Source: Sorangium cellulosum So0157-2 (lineage in GTDB: Bacteria; Myxococcota_A; Polyangia; Polyangiales; Polyangiaceae). Taken from it: a stretch of 64,000 nucleotides of DNA. The translations under genes and the position numbers were made by a program. The stretch is taken from positions 6,834,001-6,898,000 of the forward strand of contig NC_021658.1 of the NCBI RefSeq assembly GCF_000418325.1. The letters run 5' to 3'. Below are positions 1 to 9,255 of the stretch, piece by piece; the stretch's first letter is position 1; every line of letters begins with the position of its first letter. The notes under the pieces were generated by a model. The model made no database searches. It was given only the letters and a program-made list of their open reading frames with translations, and was not told the DNA's origin.

Positions 1-60
1 GAGGCTGTCATTCGCGTCAGGGGTCGTCGATCGTGCGGCGCGGCGCGGCCCGCCTGGGGC

Positions 61-1101
61 TCACTCCGCCTTGCCTGCCTTCTGCTTCAGATCCGCCCAG
101 AACTCGGGCAGGTTGCTCTTGCGGATCTGCCGGGCCGGCAGGGAGATGAACTCGCCCGGGGGCACGACGGAGGTGTCGCCCCGCACGAGCGCGGCGAGCA
201 CCCGCACCGACTCCTTGCCGTACATGTACGGATTCTGCACCACGGTGCCGACCACCTCGCCGTCCTGGATCGCGCGCAGCGTCGCGTCCTGCTCGTCGAA
301 GCCGACGACCCGGATCGAGGCCATCTTCCCGGCCTGCTTGACCGCCTCGAGCAGGGCCGGCGTGTGGTACGCGTTCAGGCCGATGAGGCCCACGAGGTCC
401 GGGTGCGCCGACATCATGTCTTCGGCGTTGCTCTTCGCCTTGGCGGCGTCGATCTGGTCCGTCAGGGTCGCGATGATCGTGTACTTCGCCCCCTTCAGCT
501 CCTGGTTCAGCGGGTCGTTCCCGCCGCTCGTGTCCTTCCGGTCGAGCAGCTCGTCGAGCACGCCCTGGCGGCGCTTGCGGGCGTTGTCGCCCTCGAGCCG
601 GCCGACGAGGATGGCCACCTTGCCGCCGCCGGGGATCGCCTCCTTCACGAGCTGCCCCGCCATCCGGCCAGCGACGTAGTTGTCGATCCCGATGTACACG
701 ATCCGGTCGCTCTTCGGCGCGTCCGAGTCCTGCGTGATGAGCTTGGTCTTGGCCGCCGCCTTGTTGAGCAGCGGGACCTGGTTCTCCGCGTCGATCGGGC
801 TGATCGCGATGCCGTCGACGCCGCGGATCAGGAGGTCCTCGACCCGCTGCATCTGGTCGTTCACGTCGCTCGGCATCACGACGCTCACCTCGGCGTCAAC
901 CTCCTTGGCGCCGTCGATGACGCCCTTCTCGGCGATGGTCCAGAACGGGGCGACCCCGTTCGTGATGTACGCGAGCTTCGGCTTCGCGCGCTCTCCCGGC
1001 GCGCCCGGCGCGCTGCCGGCGCCGCTGTTGTCGCAGCCCAGGGCCGCGAGCGCCGCCGCCACGCAGACCCCGACGATGAACCGTCCGATGCTCTTCCTCA
1101 T
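61..1101 (-). CDS. Periplasmic sugar-binding lipoprotein of an ABC importer (RbsB-like)
   Basis: This is the substrate-binding component of a type I (ribose/galactose-like) ABC importer, held at the outer face of the inner membrane as a lipoprotein. The start chosen at 1101 gives a short basic N-terminus (MRKSIGRF), a hydrophobic stretch and a lipobox ending ALGC, and it has GGAGGGG just upstream. The longer frame from 1224 would bury this signal. The mature part begins KLAYITNG and shows the family pattern, including APFWTIAEKGVIDGAKE, VDGIAISPID, DSDAPKS, GIDNYVAGRMAG and VVGFDEQ. Length is about 346 residues, normal for the family. No permease or ATPase lies on the visible side; they may lie beyond position 1. 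The substrate cannot be read from sequence; a monosaccharide or polyol is the usual cargo. Confidence 0.88.
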   Translation of the reverse strand: MRKSIGRFIVGVCVAAALAALGCDNSGAGSAPGAPGERAKPKLAYITNGVAPFWTIAEKGVIDGAKEVDAEVSVVMPSDVNDQMQRVEDLLIRGVDGIAISPIDAENQVPLLNKAAAKTKLITQDSDAPKSDRIVYIGIDNYVAGRMAGQLVKEAIPGGGKVAILVGRLEGDNARKRRQGVLDELLDRKDTSGGNDPLNQELKGAKYTIIATLTDQIDAAKAKSNAEDMMSAHPDLVGLIGLNAYHTPALLEAVKQAGKMASIRVVGFDEQDATLRAIQDGEVVGTVVQNPYMYGKESVRVLAALVRGDTSVVPPGEFISLPARQIRKSNLPEFWADLKQKAGKAE

Positions 1102-1273
1102 GCGCCTCACCCCTCCACCCGCGCGGAACCGGCCGACTCGGCGGATCCCGACGCCTCGTGTCGCCGCACGGCGCACGATGAAGCAGGCATCCCCCGGCGG
1201 ACTGGCGACCTCATGATGCGCCATCCGCTCCGGACGTGTCTACACGATTCGACGTACGGACCCCGGGCCGCCC

Positions 1274-4200
1274 CTAGGCGCGCGTTCGCGACGCCCGGAG
1301 GGCGCCGGATCGGCCGATGGCGTAGGCGATGCCGCTCTGCAGGGTGCCGCGGATCGCGAGGCGCGACATGTCGATGTCGAGCCGGATGAGCGCCTGCGCG
1401 ACCTCGCCGCGGATGCCGGTCAGCACGGCCTGGGTCCCGAGCAGCCGGAGGGCGTTCACCGCGTTGATGAGCGCGTTCGCCACGCGGTGATCGACCCCCT
1501 TGATCCCCGTGACATCGATGATGACCACGCGGGCGCCGCTCCGCGACGCGCCGTCGAGCAGGGTCTGAAGCACGTCCGCGGCGCGCTCCTCGTCCAGCGT
1601 GCCGATGAGCGGCATGACCATGACGTCGTTCGTGATCGGCACGAGCGGCGTCGACAGCTCGGAGATCTTCTCCCGCTGGAACCGGATCACCTCCTCTTGC
1701 AGCTGGGCCCTCGCCTCCTCGGCGCGCTCGCGCTCGCCGAGCTCGTGGAGGAGGCGCAGGTTGGCGTCCCGGAGCTCCTCGCTCTGGGCCGAGAGGCGCT
1801 CGTTCGCCTGCGAGAGCTCCTCCGTGCGCTCCTCGACCTCCCGCTCCAGGCGCTCGTTGGCCGCCCGGAGCTCGGCGCTCACGGCCTCCAGGTCCGCGTA
1901 GAGCAGCGCGTTCTCGACCGCCACCGCCGCCTGCGAGGAGAGCAGCCGCAGGAGCTCGATGCGATCGGCGGTGAACGCGTGCTCGGCGAGGTGGTTCTCG
2001 AGGTACAAGACGCCGCTCAGCCGGCCCTGGTGCAGCAGCGGCAAGCCGAGGATCGATTTCGGCCGGCGCGCGATCACGTGCGGATCGCCGGCGAGGCGCG
2101 GGTCGTCCTCCGCCCGGCCGATCACGAGCGCCTCGCGCGAGCGCGCCACGTAGTGCACGACGGCGCGGGCCAGATCGAGGCGCGTCTCCAGGGGCATCGC
2201 GAGCCCGAGGCTCACCGTGTCGGGGTCGAGCGAGATCATCGCCTCGACCGTGAGCACCTCGCCGCGCGAGAGGATCAAGAACCCACGGCTCGCGCCGGCG
2301 CTCCTGATCACGCTGCGCAGCACCTGATCGAGCACCTTGTCCAGCACGATCTCGCTCGAGATGGCCTGAGCGGTCCTCAGCACCGTGGCGAGGTCGAAGC
2401 TCTCCCCCGCGACGAGCCCCGGCAGCGCGGTGCTCGTCGGCGAGAGCGCGACGGCGCCGTCCGCGGCCGACGGGGCGGCCGGCGCGAGCTCCTCGCGCAG
2501 CGCCGCGACCTTCGCGCTCGCCCCCCAGCGCTCGTACAGGTAAACGGCCCTGCGCAGGTGGATGCCCGCGAACTCGGCCCTGCCCTGGGCGAGCCAGAAC
2601 CTGCCGTAGAGCTCGTTCCCGAGCGCCTGGTTGTTGATGTAGTCGGCCTGCCGCGCGGCCTCGATGCCCTGCTCGTAGAGGTCCATGGCCTCGGCGCGCC
2701 GCCCCTCGACGCGGGCCTGCTCGGCGAGCACGAGCAGGTATTTGTGACGTACGTTGTCCGGCCCGGCGTCCGCCCAGCGCTTCATCCGCTCAAGGAGCCG
2801 CCCGAGCTGCTCCTCGTGCTCCCGCCGCGCGGCGCCCTCCGCGCCCTCCAGCGCGGCGATCCGCATGAGCCCCGCGTAGAACGTCGCCTCGGGCACCTTC
2901 GCGTGCGTGGGCAGCGCGCCCTCGATCACGGCGAGCTTCGGCATCAGATCGGGATAGCTCGCCCGGTCGCCGAACAGGTACGCATTCCGGATCTTGGCGT
3001 AATACAGCCACCCCATGTGGTAGGGCGAGCCGCCGTGCTTCGCGGTGTAGGACGCCTCGTCGAACGCGCCGTCATCGAAGCTGAGGCGGCTCTTGGTGAG
3101 CCCTTGCAGGCATTTCATGGGCTGGATCACGCCCGCGAGCAGGATATCGATGATGTCGTGGCTCCGGGCGCGCCGCAGGAACGCGAGGTGCACCTCGGTG
3201 AGCTGGGAGAGCTCCGCCAGCGGCATCCCGTAGGTGAGCCGGTCCGAGCCGCTCTGGCTGATCATGTAGCCCATGGCCGTCCAGTCGCCGGCCTGGAGCC
3301 CGAGATCGTAGACGCGGTCGTAATAGGGATCCGCCCTCCGCAGGGGCTGCGTCCAGCTGTGCACGTCCGCGGAGAAGATGTGGTAGGTCTTGGCCCGGAG
3401 CACGAGGTTGTCGAGCTGGTCCGCGAGCTCGATGGCCATCCGGCCGAACCGATAGGCCGTCTCGTACTCGCCGAGCAGCGGGCCCACCACCATGCCGTAC
3501 GCGACGTATCCGAAGGCGGACATGTCGCTGTTCCCATGCTGCAGCGAGAGCGTCACCATCTTCACGATGGCGAGGTTCGCGAGCGTCTGATCGCTCGAGT
3601 TGTAGGCCCCGAAGAACAGGTTGACGAGGAGCTCCAGCGTCACCGGGAGCTCGGGGCGCGTCGTCCTCGGGGCGTGGGCGAGCTCCTCGATGCTCCGCCC
3701 CGCGAGCAGGACCGGCACCGCCTCGAGCTCCTGCTCGAGCAGCGCGGCGACCTCCCCCCGGTCCTCGGGGATCGGGCACCCGAGCAGCCGGAGGCCGGCC
3801 TTCTGGACCAGGGTCGCCTCGTGGTTGCGCCACTGGAGCAGGTATTGATTCGCCTGGACGAGGTGGATCGAGACCTTGTCCATCGCGGTCCGGGCGCGCT
3901 CGAGCGCCGCGGCGCACAGCCGCTCGGCCTCCTCGAACGCGCCGCACAGCGACTCGACCTCGGCGCGCTCCCGGTGGAGCGCGAGGGCGAGCTCGTAGGT
4001 GTCGTCGAAGCCGCCGCGGGGCAGAAACGCCATGCCCGCGCGGAAATAGCCGGCCGCGGCCTCGTAGGCGGTGGCCGCCTTGGCCCGCCTGCCCGCCTCG
4101 AGGTTCAGCTCGGCGGCCGTGGCCTGCTCCGCGGGCGAGGAGACGATCGGCGCCGCGATGTTGAAATGGTTCACGATGTCGAAGAGCGCCTCCTCCCGCG

Positions 4201-6355
4201 CGGCGCCCTCCATGCTCGCGAGCATGAGCCGCCCGATCCTGAGGTGGACCTCCCTCTTCCGATCCTCGCCGATGAGCGAGTAGGCCGCCTGCTGGACGCG
4301 ATCGTGCAAGAAGCGGTAGGTGACGCGCCAGTCGACGCCGGCCCGCGCGTCGCCGTCGGTCGCGTGCGCGAGGCGGTAATCGGTGTCGACGGGCGCGATC
4401 AGGCCCTCTTGCAGGATCTTCCACAGCGCGGCCACGGTCTCGTGCGGCGGCCGCTCGCTGATGACCGCGAGCGTGCGCAGGTCGAACTCGTGCCCGATGC
4501 ACGCCGCGAGCCGGAGGACGCGCACGAGCTCGGGATCGAGCTCCTCGATCTTGCGCGCCATGAACTCGACGACGTTATCGGTGACCGTGCGGCGCCGGAT
4601 GCTCTCGATGTTCCACGTCCACGCGCCCGCCTCGAAGCGGAGCAGGCCCTCGGCGTGGAGCGAGGCCAAAAACTGCCGCACGAAGAACGGGTTGCTCTGG
4701 GTCCGGTCGAACACGACGCGGGCGAGCGGCTCGACCTCGTCGCGCGCCGCCGAGAGCGCGTCCGAGAGCAGCTCGACAACGTCGGCGAGGGCGAGCGGCC
4801 GCAGCCTGAGCTCGCGCGGCGGCGCGCCCGCCTTGTCGATCTCGCCGAGCGCGACCCGCAGCGGGTGCGCCGCGTACACCTCGTTGTCGCGGTAGGCGCC
4901 GATCACGAGCAGGTGGCCGCGCTCCGGATCCGTGGCCAAAACCTCCAGCAGCTTGAGCGAGGCGGGGTCGGCCCACTGGAGGTCGTCGAGGAAGAGCACG
5001 AGGGGGTGCTCGGCCGTCGCGAAGACGCGGACGAACGCCTTGAAGATCGCGTGAAAGCGGCCCTGCGACTCCGCCGGCGGGAGCTTCTGGACCGGGGGCT
5101 GCGGGCCGACGATCCACTCGAGCTCCGGGATGAGGTCGACGAGGAGCTGGCCGCTCGTGCCGAGCGCGCGGGCGAGCTCCGTGCTCCAGCGCGCGAGCTG
5201 CTCCGGCCGCTCGGTGAGGATGTGCCGGATGAGCTCCCGGAGGGCCCGCGCGAGGGAGGTGTACGGCGCGCCGCGGTTCAGCGGGTCGAACTTGCCGGCG
5301 GTGAAATAGCCGCCTCGCTGGGCGATGGCCTTGTGGATCTCGTTCACGAGGGCCGACTTGCCCATGCCCGAGTACCCCGACACGAGCAGGAGCTCCCCCT
5401 CCCCGCCGGCGGCGCGCTCGAAGGCGGCGAGCAGCGCGCGCTCCTCCTCGGCGCGGCCGTAGAGCTTCTGCGGGATGCGCAGCGTGTCCGGGATGTCGCG
5501 CTGGCCGAGCGCGAACGGCGCCACCGCGCCGGAGGTCGAGAGCTGGCGGAGGCACGCGTCGAGGTCGGCGAACAGGCCGAAGGCGCTCTGATACCGGTCC
5601 TCCGCGTTCTTCTCGAGGAGCTTCATCACGATCCGGGACACCGCCTCGGGCACGCCCGGGACCCGCTCGGGCGGGGGCACGGGCGTGCGCGCGATGTGCC
5701 CGTGGATGAGATCCATCGGATCGCTCTCGTTGAACGGCAGGACCCCGGTGAGCATCTGGTAGAGGGTCACGCCGAACGAGTAGAGATCGGTGCGGCGGTC
5801 GATCACGCGGTTCATCCGGCCGGTCTGCTCGGGCGACATGTACGCGAGCGTCCCCTCGAGCGCCTCGGGGCTCACCGCCTGCTGCGTCTCGTGCGGGAGG
5901 AGCGTGGCGATGCCGAAGCCGACGAAGTGGACCTTGAGCGAGTCGGGGTCGACCAGGATGTTGTGCGGCTTGACGTCCTTGTGGATCACCTTGCGGCGGT
6001 GGATCTCGTCGAGGACCCGGGCCGCCGAGCGGGCGATCGTCAGGGCCGGCCTGAGCTCCAGCCGGCCGGCGCGCAGGACGTCGTGGAGCGTCGTCCTGCT
6101 CGGCCTCTCGAGCACGAGGGCGAGGCCGTTCTTGTGCTTCTCGAGCCCGTACGCCTTGACGACGCCCTCGACGTCGAGCTCGCGGAGGACGTTGTACTCG
6201 TGCCGGAGCGCAGCGAGCTCGCGCGAGCTCGGGAACTCGCTCTTCAGGACCTTGAAGACAGCAGGCTTGCGCTCGTCGCCCCAGGTGCCTTCGAACACCT
6301 CGATGCTCGAGTCGACGTAAATCTGCTGGCTCACGGTACACGTTGCGGAGAGCAT
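1274..6355 (-). CDS. Multidomain Ser/Thr kinase - AAA ATPase - GAF - STAS signalling protein (PknK-like)
   Basis: A cytoplasmic signalling protein of about 1,693 residues. The order is: kinase fold (about 10-275), AAA/NACHT-like ATPase with Walker A GYSGMGKSAL (about 328) and Walker B LVLFLDDLQWAD (about 453), a long helical TPR-like region, GAF (about 1318-1465), coiled coil (about 1480-1555) and a C-terminal RsbR-type STAS domain (about 1570-1680). Related proteins usually end in a histidine kinase; here a STAS domain takes that place, which points to stressosome-like partner switching. The catalytic loop HKDVKPHN is intact but the usual DFG is GFG (VHFVGFGIAT, near residue 146), so the Mg-binding Asp is absent. 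Start 6355 is preferred to 6442 because GAGGT precedes it and the kinase domain begins soon after. Domain calls are from recognised motifs; the output of the pathway is unknown. Confidence 0.9.
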   Translation of the reverse strand: MLSATCTVSQQIYVDSSIEVFEGTWGDERKPAVFKVLKSEFPSSRELAALRHEYNVLRELDVEGVVKAYGLEKHKNGLALVLERPSRTTLHDVLRAGRLELRPALTIARSAARVLDEIHRRKVIHKDVKPHNILVDPDSLKVHFVGFGIATLLPHETQQAVSPEALEGTLAYMSPEQTGRMNRVIDRRTDLYSFGVTLYQMLTGVLPFNESDPMDLIHGHIARTPVPPPERVPGVPEAVSRIVMKLLEKNAEDRYQSAFGLFADLDACLRQLSTSGAVAPFALGQRDIPDTLRIPQKLYGRAEEERALLAAFERAAGGEGELLLVSGYSGMGKSALVNEIHKAIAQRGGYFTAGKFDPLNRGAPYTSLARALRELIRHILTERPEQLARWSTELARALGTSGQLLVDLIPELEWIVGPQPPVQKLPPAESQGRFHAIFKAFVRVFATAEHPLVLFLDDLQWADPASLKLLEVLATDPERGHLLVIGAYRDNEVYAAHPLRVALGEIDKAGAPPRELRLRPLALADVVELLSDALSAARDEVEPLARVVFDRTQSNPFFVRQFLASLHAEGLLRFEAGAWTWNIESIRRRTVTDNVVEFMARKIEELDPELVRVLRLAACIGHEFDLRTLAVISERPPHETVAALWKILQEGLIAPVDTDYRLAHATDGDARAGVDWRVTYRFLHDRVQQAAYSLIGEDRKREVHLRIGRLMLASMEGAAREEALFDIVNHFNIAAPIVSSPAEQATAAELNLEAGRRAKAATAYEAAAGYFRAGMAFLPRGGFDDTYELALALHRERAEVESLCGAFEEAERLCAAALERARTAMDKVSIHLVQANQYLLQWRNHEATLVQKAGLRLLGCPIPEDRGEVAALLEQELEAVPVLLAGRSIEELAHAPRTTRPELPVTLELLVNLFFGAYNSSDQTLANLAIVKMVTLSLQHGNSDMSAFGYVAYGMVVGPLLGEYETAYRFGRMAIELADQLDNLVLRAKTYHIFSADVHSWTQPLRRADPYYDRVYDLGLQAGDWTAMGYMISQSGSDRLTYGMPLAELSQLTEVHLAFLRRARSHDIIDILLAGVIQPMKCLQGLTKSRLSFDDGAFDEASYTAKHGGSPYHMGWLYYAKIRNAYLFGDRASYPDLMPKLAVIEGALPTHAKVPEATFYAGLMRIAALEGAEGAARREHEEQLGRLLERMKRWADAGPDNVRHKYLLVLAEQARVEGRRAEAMDLYEQGIEAARQADYINNQALGNELYGRFWLAQGRAEFAGIHLRRAVYLYERWGASAKVAALREELAPAAPSAADGAVALSPTSTALPGLVAGESFDLATVLRTAQAISSEIVLDKVLDQVLRSVIRSAGASRGFLILSRGEVLTVEAMISLDPDTVSLGLAMPLETRLDLARAVVHYVARSREALVIGRAEDDPRLAGDPHVIARRPKSILGLPLLHQGRLSGVLYLENHLAEHAFTADRIELLRLLSSQAAVAVENALLYADLEAVSAELRAANERLEREVEERTEELSQANERLSAQSEELRDANLRLLHELGERERAEEARAQLQEEVIRFQREKISELSTPLVPITNDVMVMPLIGTLDEERAADVLQTLLDGASRSGARVVIIDVTGIKGVDHRVANALINAVNALRLLGTQAVLTGIRGEVAQALIRLDIDMSRLAIRGTLQSGIAYAIGRSGALRASRTRA

Positions 6356-6681
6356 CTGACCTCGCCACGGCGCTTGACCGTCCGGTCTGCACAGCGCATG
6401 TGCCGAGCAGAAGGGACGGACGGTGGCTTGGCAGAATCGCACTGTGGGCGGATTCTGTCTAGATCGCTCGTCCGCGGGTCATCCCCGAATCCTGGGCGTC
6501 CGTTCGCGCCTGACTGAGAACTTGCAGCCGTTGTGCTCCAGCTCTCTTGCTGGGGGCTATTGCGCCAGTCGCGCCCGGTGCCGAGCGCGGCGGCAACACC
6601 GGCGCGCCGCGGCGCGGCTGGCGCGGCGCGGCACGCGTTGTGGGCCGCCTCGCGCCCCGCAGGGGAACCACCGACGTGGCG
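6356..6681. other. Gene-free stretch upstream of the multidomain kinase
   Basis: This gap separates the end of the ABC importer operon from the start of the kinase gene, both on the minus strand. It should hold the kinase promoter. The part 6356-6540 is less GC-rich than the coding sequence around it, but I see no convincing -35/-10 pair or operator. The frames open here on both strands are low-complexity Arg/Ala-rich shadows. Confidence 0.5.
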
Positions 6682-7563
6682 CTACGCCGACGACCTGCTC
6701 CCCTTCCAGAGCGCGGTCCAGATCCGTCCCGTCTTCACGGCGGCCTCCGGGGCGGGCTCGCGCGCGCTGTCCGCGTCGGGCTTGTCCTTGTGCGCCTGTC
6801 CCTCCAGGAACGCGATCAGCCGCTCTCGGAGCGGATAGTACATGGGATCGTCGAGCACCGCCTGGCGGTCCCTGGGGTGCGGGAACGGCACCTCCAGGAT
6901 CTCGCCCACCCGCGCCCCCGGGCCGCTCGTCATCATCGCGATGCGGTCCGACAGGAACAGGGCCTCATCCACGTCGTGCGTGACCATCAGCGCGGTCTTC
7001 TGGTCCTCGGCCCACAGGTTCATGAGCACCTCCTGGAGCTCGAACCGGGTCAGCGAGTCGAGCATGCCAAAGGGCTCGTCGAGCAAGAGCATCTTGGGCG
7101 ACAGGGCGAAGGCGCGCGCCAGCCCGACCCGCTGCTGCATCCCGGAGGACAGCTCGCGCGGCTTCTTGTGCATCGACTCCTCGAGCCCGACGAGCTCCAT
7201 GTAGTGCGTCGCGATCTCGATGCAGTCCCTCTTGCTCTTCAGCCTGTGGACCTGCTCCACGCCGAGCAGGACGTTCTCGAGCGCGGTCATCCAGTGGAGC
7301 AGGCACGGCGACTGGAACACGACCCCGCGGTCCGGGCCGGGCCCGTGGATCTGCCGGCCCGCGAGGACGATGCCGCCGCTCGTGATCTCGCTGAGGCCGG
7401 CGACCATCGACAGCACCGTGGACTTGCCGCAGCCGGAGTGGCCGATGAGGGACAAAAACTCGCCCTTCCTCAGGTTCAGGTCGAAGTTGCGGACGACGAC
7501 CGCGGGGCCGCTCGGGGTGGGAAAGGTCTTGGTGACGTTCCAGATCTCGAGATACTTCTTCAT
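6682..7563 (-). CDS. ABC importer ATPase (NrtD/SsuB family)
   Basis: This is one of two ATPases energising a nitrate/sulfonate-type importer. It has Walker A GHSGCGKST, the family-typical GPGPDRGVVFQ segment after Walker A, the signature LSSGMQQRVGLARA, and Walker B MLLLDEPFGMLD followed by the switch His in MVTHDVDEAL. At 293 residues it is normal for NrtD. Its ATG overlaps the stop of the preceding ATPase gene by ATGA, so the two are translationally coupled. It is the last gene of a four-gene operon read from 10575 down to 6682. The C-terminal 30 or so residues are a charged extension without recognised function. The substrate could be nitrate, nitrite, cyanate or an alkylsulfonate; no assimilatory enzyme lies nearby to decide. 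Confidence 0.92.
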   Translation of the reverse strand: MKKYLEIWNVTKTFPTPSGPAVVVRNFDLNLRKGEFLSLIGHSGCGKSTVLSMVAGLSEITSGGIVLAGRQIHGPGPDRGVVFQSPCLLHWMTALENVLLGVEQVHRLKSKRDCIEIATHYMELVGLEESMHKKPRELSSGMQQRVGLARAFALSPKMLLLDEPFGMLDSLTRFELQEVLMNLWAEDQKTALMVTHDVDEALFLSDRIAMMTSGPGARVGEILEVPFPHPRDRQAVLDDPMYYPLRERLIAFLEGQAHKDKPDADSAREPAPEAAVKTGRIWTALWKGSRSSA

Positions 7564-8390
7564 GCGACCGCCTCCGCGCTCCGCGCTGCGCCGGGCACGC
7601 CCTTGCCCGCGCTCGGCCCGGCGCCCGGGCCGAGCAGGTAGTTGATGACCGCGCCGCGGATCTCCTTGAAGCGCGGATCGTGGTTGAGGGCCTTGCGATC
7701 CCGCGGGCGATCGAGATCGACGATCACGCTGGGGCCCAGCGTGGCGCCCGGGCCCTTGCTGAGCGGGACGATCCGGTCGGCGAGGAGGATGCCCTCGTCG
7801 ACGTCGTTGGTGATGAGGAGCACGGTCTTCTGCGTGGCCCGCCAGATCCGCGCGATCTCGTCCTGCAGCGTGGCGCGCGTGAGCGCGTCGAGCGCGCCGA
7901 GCGGCTCGTCCATCAGGAGGACCTCCGGATCCATGGCGAGCGCGCGCGCCACCGAGACGCGCTGGCGCATGCCGCCGGAGAGCTGCGCCGGCTTCTTGTC
8001 GCGGGCCGGGGTGAGCTTCACCATGGCGATGTAGCGCTCGGCGTGCTCGCGCTTCTTCTCGGCGGGCCAGGCCGAGAAGATCTGGTCCACGGCGAGATAG
8101 ACGTTCTCGTAGACCGTGAGCCAGGGCAAGAGAGAGTAGTTCTGGAAGATGACGCCGCGGTCGGGGCCAGGGCCCTCGATCGGCTTGCCGTTCAGCGTCA
8201 CCGCGCCGGCGTCCGGCCGCTGTAGCCCCGCGATGAGCGACATGAGGGTCGTCTTCCCGGCCCCCGAGTAGCCGACGACGGCGACGAACTCGCCCTTCTC
8301 GATCTCCAGGTCGATGTCCCGGAGCACCTCGGTGCGGGTGGCCCCGGCGCCATAGCTCTTGTCGACGTTGCGCAGCTTGACGAGCGCCAT
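7560..8390 (-). CDS. ABC importer ATPase (NrtC-like, lacking the binding-protein domain)
   Basis: The second ATPase of the importer. It shows Walker A GYSGAGKTT, GPGPDRGVIFQNYSLLPW, the signature LSGGMRQRVSVARA and Walker B VLLMDEPLGALD. The start at 8390 (MALVKLRN) lies five bases after the permease stop and is preceded by GGGAGGG inside the permease gene. The longer frame that continues to 9200 only overlaps the permease and is a shadow. Cyanobacterial NrtC carries a second binding-protein domain at its C-terminus; this protein of about 276 residues does not. With the neighbouring NrtD-like protein it probably forms a heterodimeric motor, which is the known arrangement for Nrt systems and is inferred here. 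Confidence 0.92.
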   Translation of the reverse strand: MALVKLRNVDKSYGAGATRTEVLRDIDLEIEKGEFVAVVGYSGAGKTTLMSLIAGLQRPDAGAVTLNGKPIEGPGPDRGVIFQNYSLLPWLTVYENVYLAVDQIFSAWPAEKKREHAERYIAMVKLTPARDKKPAQLSGGMRQRVSVARALAMDPEVLLMDEPLGALDALTRATLQDEIARIWRATQKTVLLITNDVDEGILLADRIVPLSKGPGATLGPSVIVDLDRPRDRKALNHDPRFKEIRGAVINYLLGPGAGPSAGKGVPGAARSAEAVA

Positions 8391-8395
8391 CGCCG

Positions 8396-9193
8396 TCACC
8401 CTCCCGCCAGCTTGAGCCTGCGCTCGACGAGGCTCATGAGCGCGTCGAGGAGGAAGCCCACGACCCCGATGGTGATGATGCAGAGGATGATGTGCTCGTA
8501 GATGAGGCTGTTGTACTCCTGCCAGAGGAAGCCGCCGACGCCGGGCGAGCCGGTCAGCATCTCCACGGCCACGATCACCAGCCAGGCGATGCCGAGGCTG
8601 AGCCGGAAGCCGGTGAACATGTACGGCAGCGCCGCGGGCAGCTGCACCTTGAGCAGCGTCTTCATGCGCGAGAGCCGGAGCACCCGGGCGACGTTCATGT
8701 AGTCCTGCGGGATCGACCGCACCCCGAGCGCGGTGTTCAGGACCGTCGGCCACATCGAGCACATCGCGATGGTGAAGACGCCGGCCGGGTCCGGCTTCTG
8801 GAAGAGCACGAGGCCGAGCGGGAGCCACGCGAGCGGGGAGACGGGGCGGAGGATCTGGATGATCGGATCGAAGCTCGACTTGAACAGCCTCGAGGCGCCG
8901 AGGAAGAAGCCGATCGGCGTCCCGAGCAGGATCGCCAGCGTGTAGCCCTTCGCGACCCGCTGGAGCGAGTACCACGTGAAGCGGAGGATGCCCTGATCGA
9001 GCTCTCCCCGCTTCTCGAACGGCTCGAAGATGTAAGGCCTGCTCACCTCCCACGTCTTGAGCGGAGAGGGCAGCGTCTGGGCCCACAGGCTGCTCGCGGC
9101 GGCCCACAGCCCGATCACGCACGCCACCCCGAAGAGGGGCAGGATCATGTGGTCGACTCGAATCTTGGGAGAGATCGCTTTCGCCTCGCTCAT
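8396..9193 (-). CDS. ABC importer permease (NrtB/SsuC family)
   Basis: Inner-membrane permease with about six hydrophobic segments, beginning MILPLFGVACVIGLWAAA. It contains the EAA-type cytoplasmic loop region used to dock the ATPases (ILRLSRMKTLLKVQLPAALP). The start at 9193 (MSEAKAIS) is chosen over 9259 because AAGGAG precedes it at good distance and the family normally starts with a short cytoplasmic tail. The product is about 265 residues, normal for the family. It lies between the binding-protein gene and the ATPase genes, with a 5-base gap to the next gene, so one transcript is likely. It is expected to act as a homodimer, as known for this family. Confidence 0.92.
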   Translation of the reverse strand: MSEAKAISPKIRVDHMILPLFGVACVIGLWAAASSLWAQTLPSPLKTWEVSRPYIFEPFEKRGELDQGILRFTWYSLQRVAKGYTLAILLGTPIGFFLGASRLFKSSFDPIIQILRPVSPLAWLPLGLVLFQKPDPAGVFTIAMCSMWPTVLNTALGVRSIPQDYMNVARVLRLSRMKTLLKVQLPAALPYMFTGFRLSLGIAWLVIVAVEMLTGSPGVGGFLWQEYNSLIYEHIILCIITIGVVGFLLDALMSLVERRLKLAGG

Positions 9194-9255
9194 GCAGCAC
9201 TCCTTCACCGTGGCCCTCCGCCGCGCTCCCCGTCGGCGCCCGGCGATGTCGGGGA

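Noticed and set aside
1487..6517. A 1,676-residue open frame antisense to the multidomain kinase
   Set aside because: Arg/Glu/Leu-rich without domains; a by-product of G/C third positions on the real strand. The same holds for the antisense frames at 28943-33763, 40915-44730, 52719-56021 and 58326-59969.
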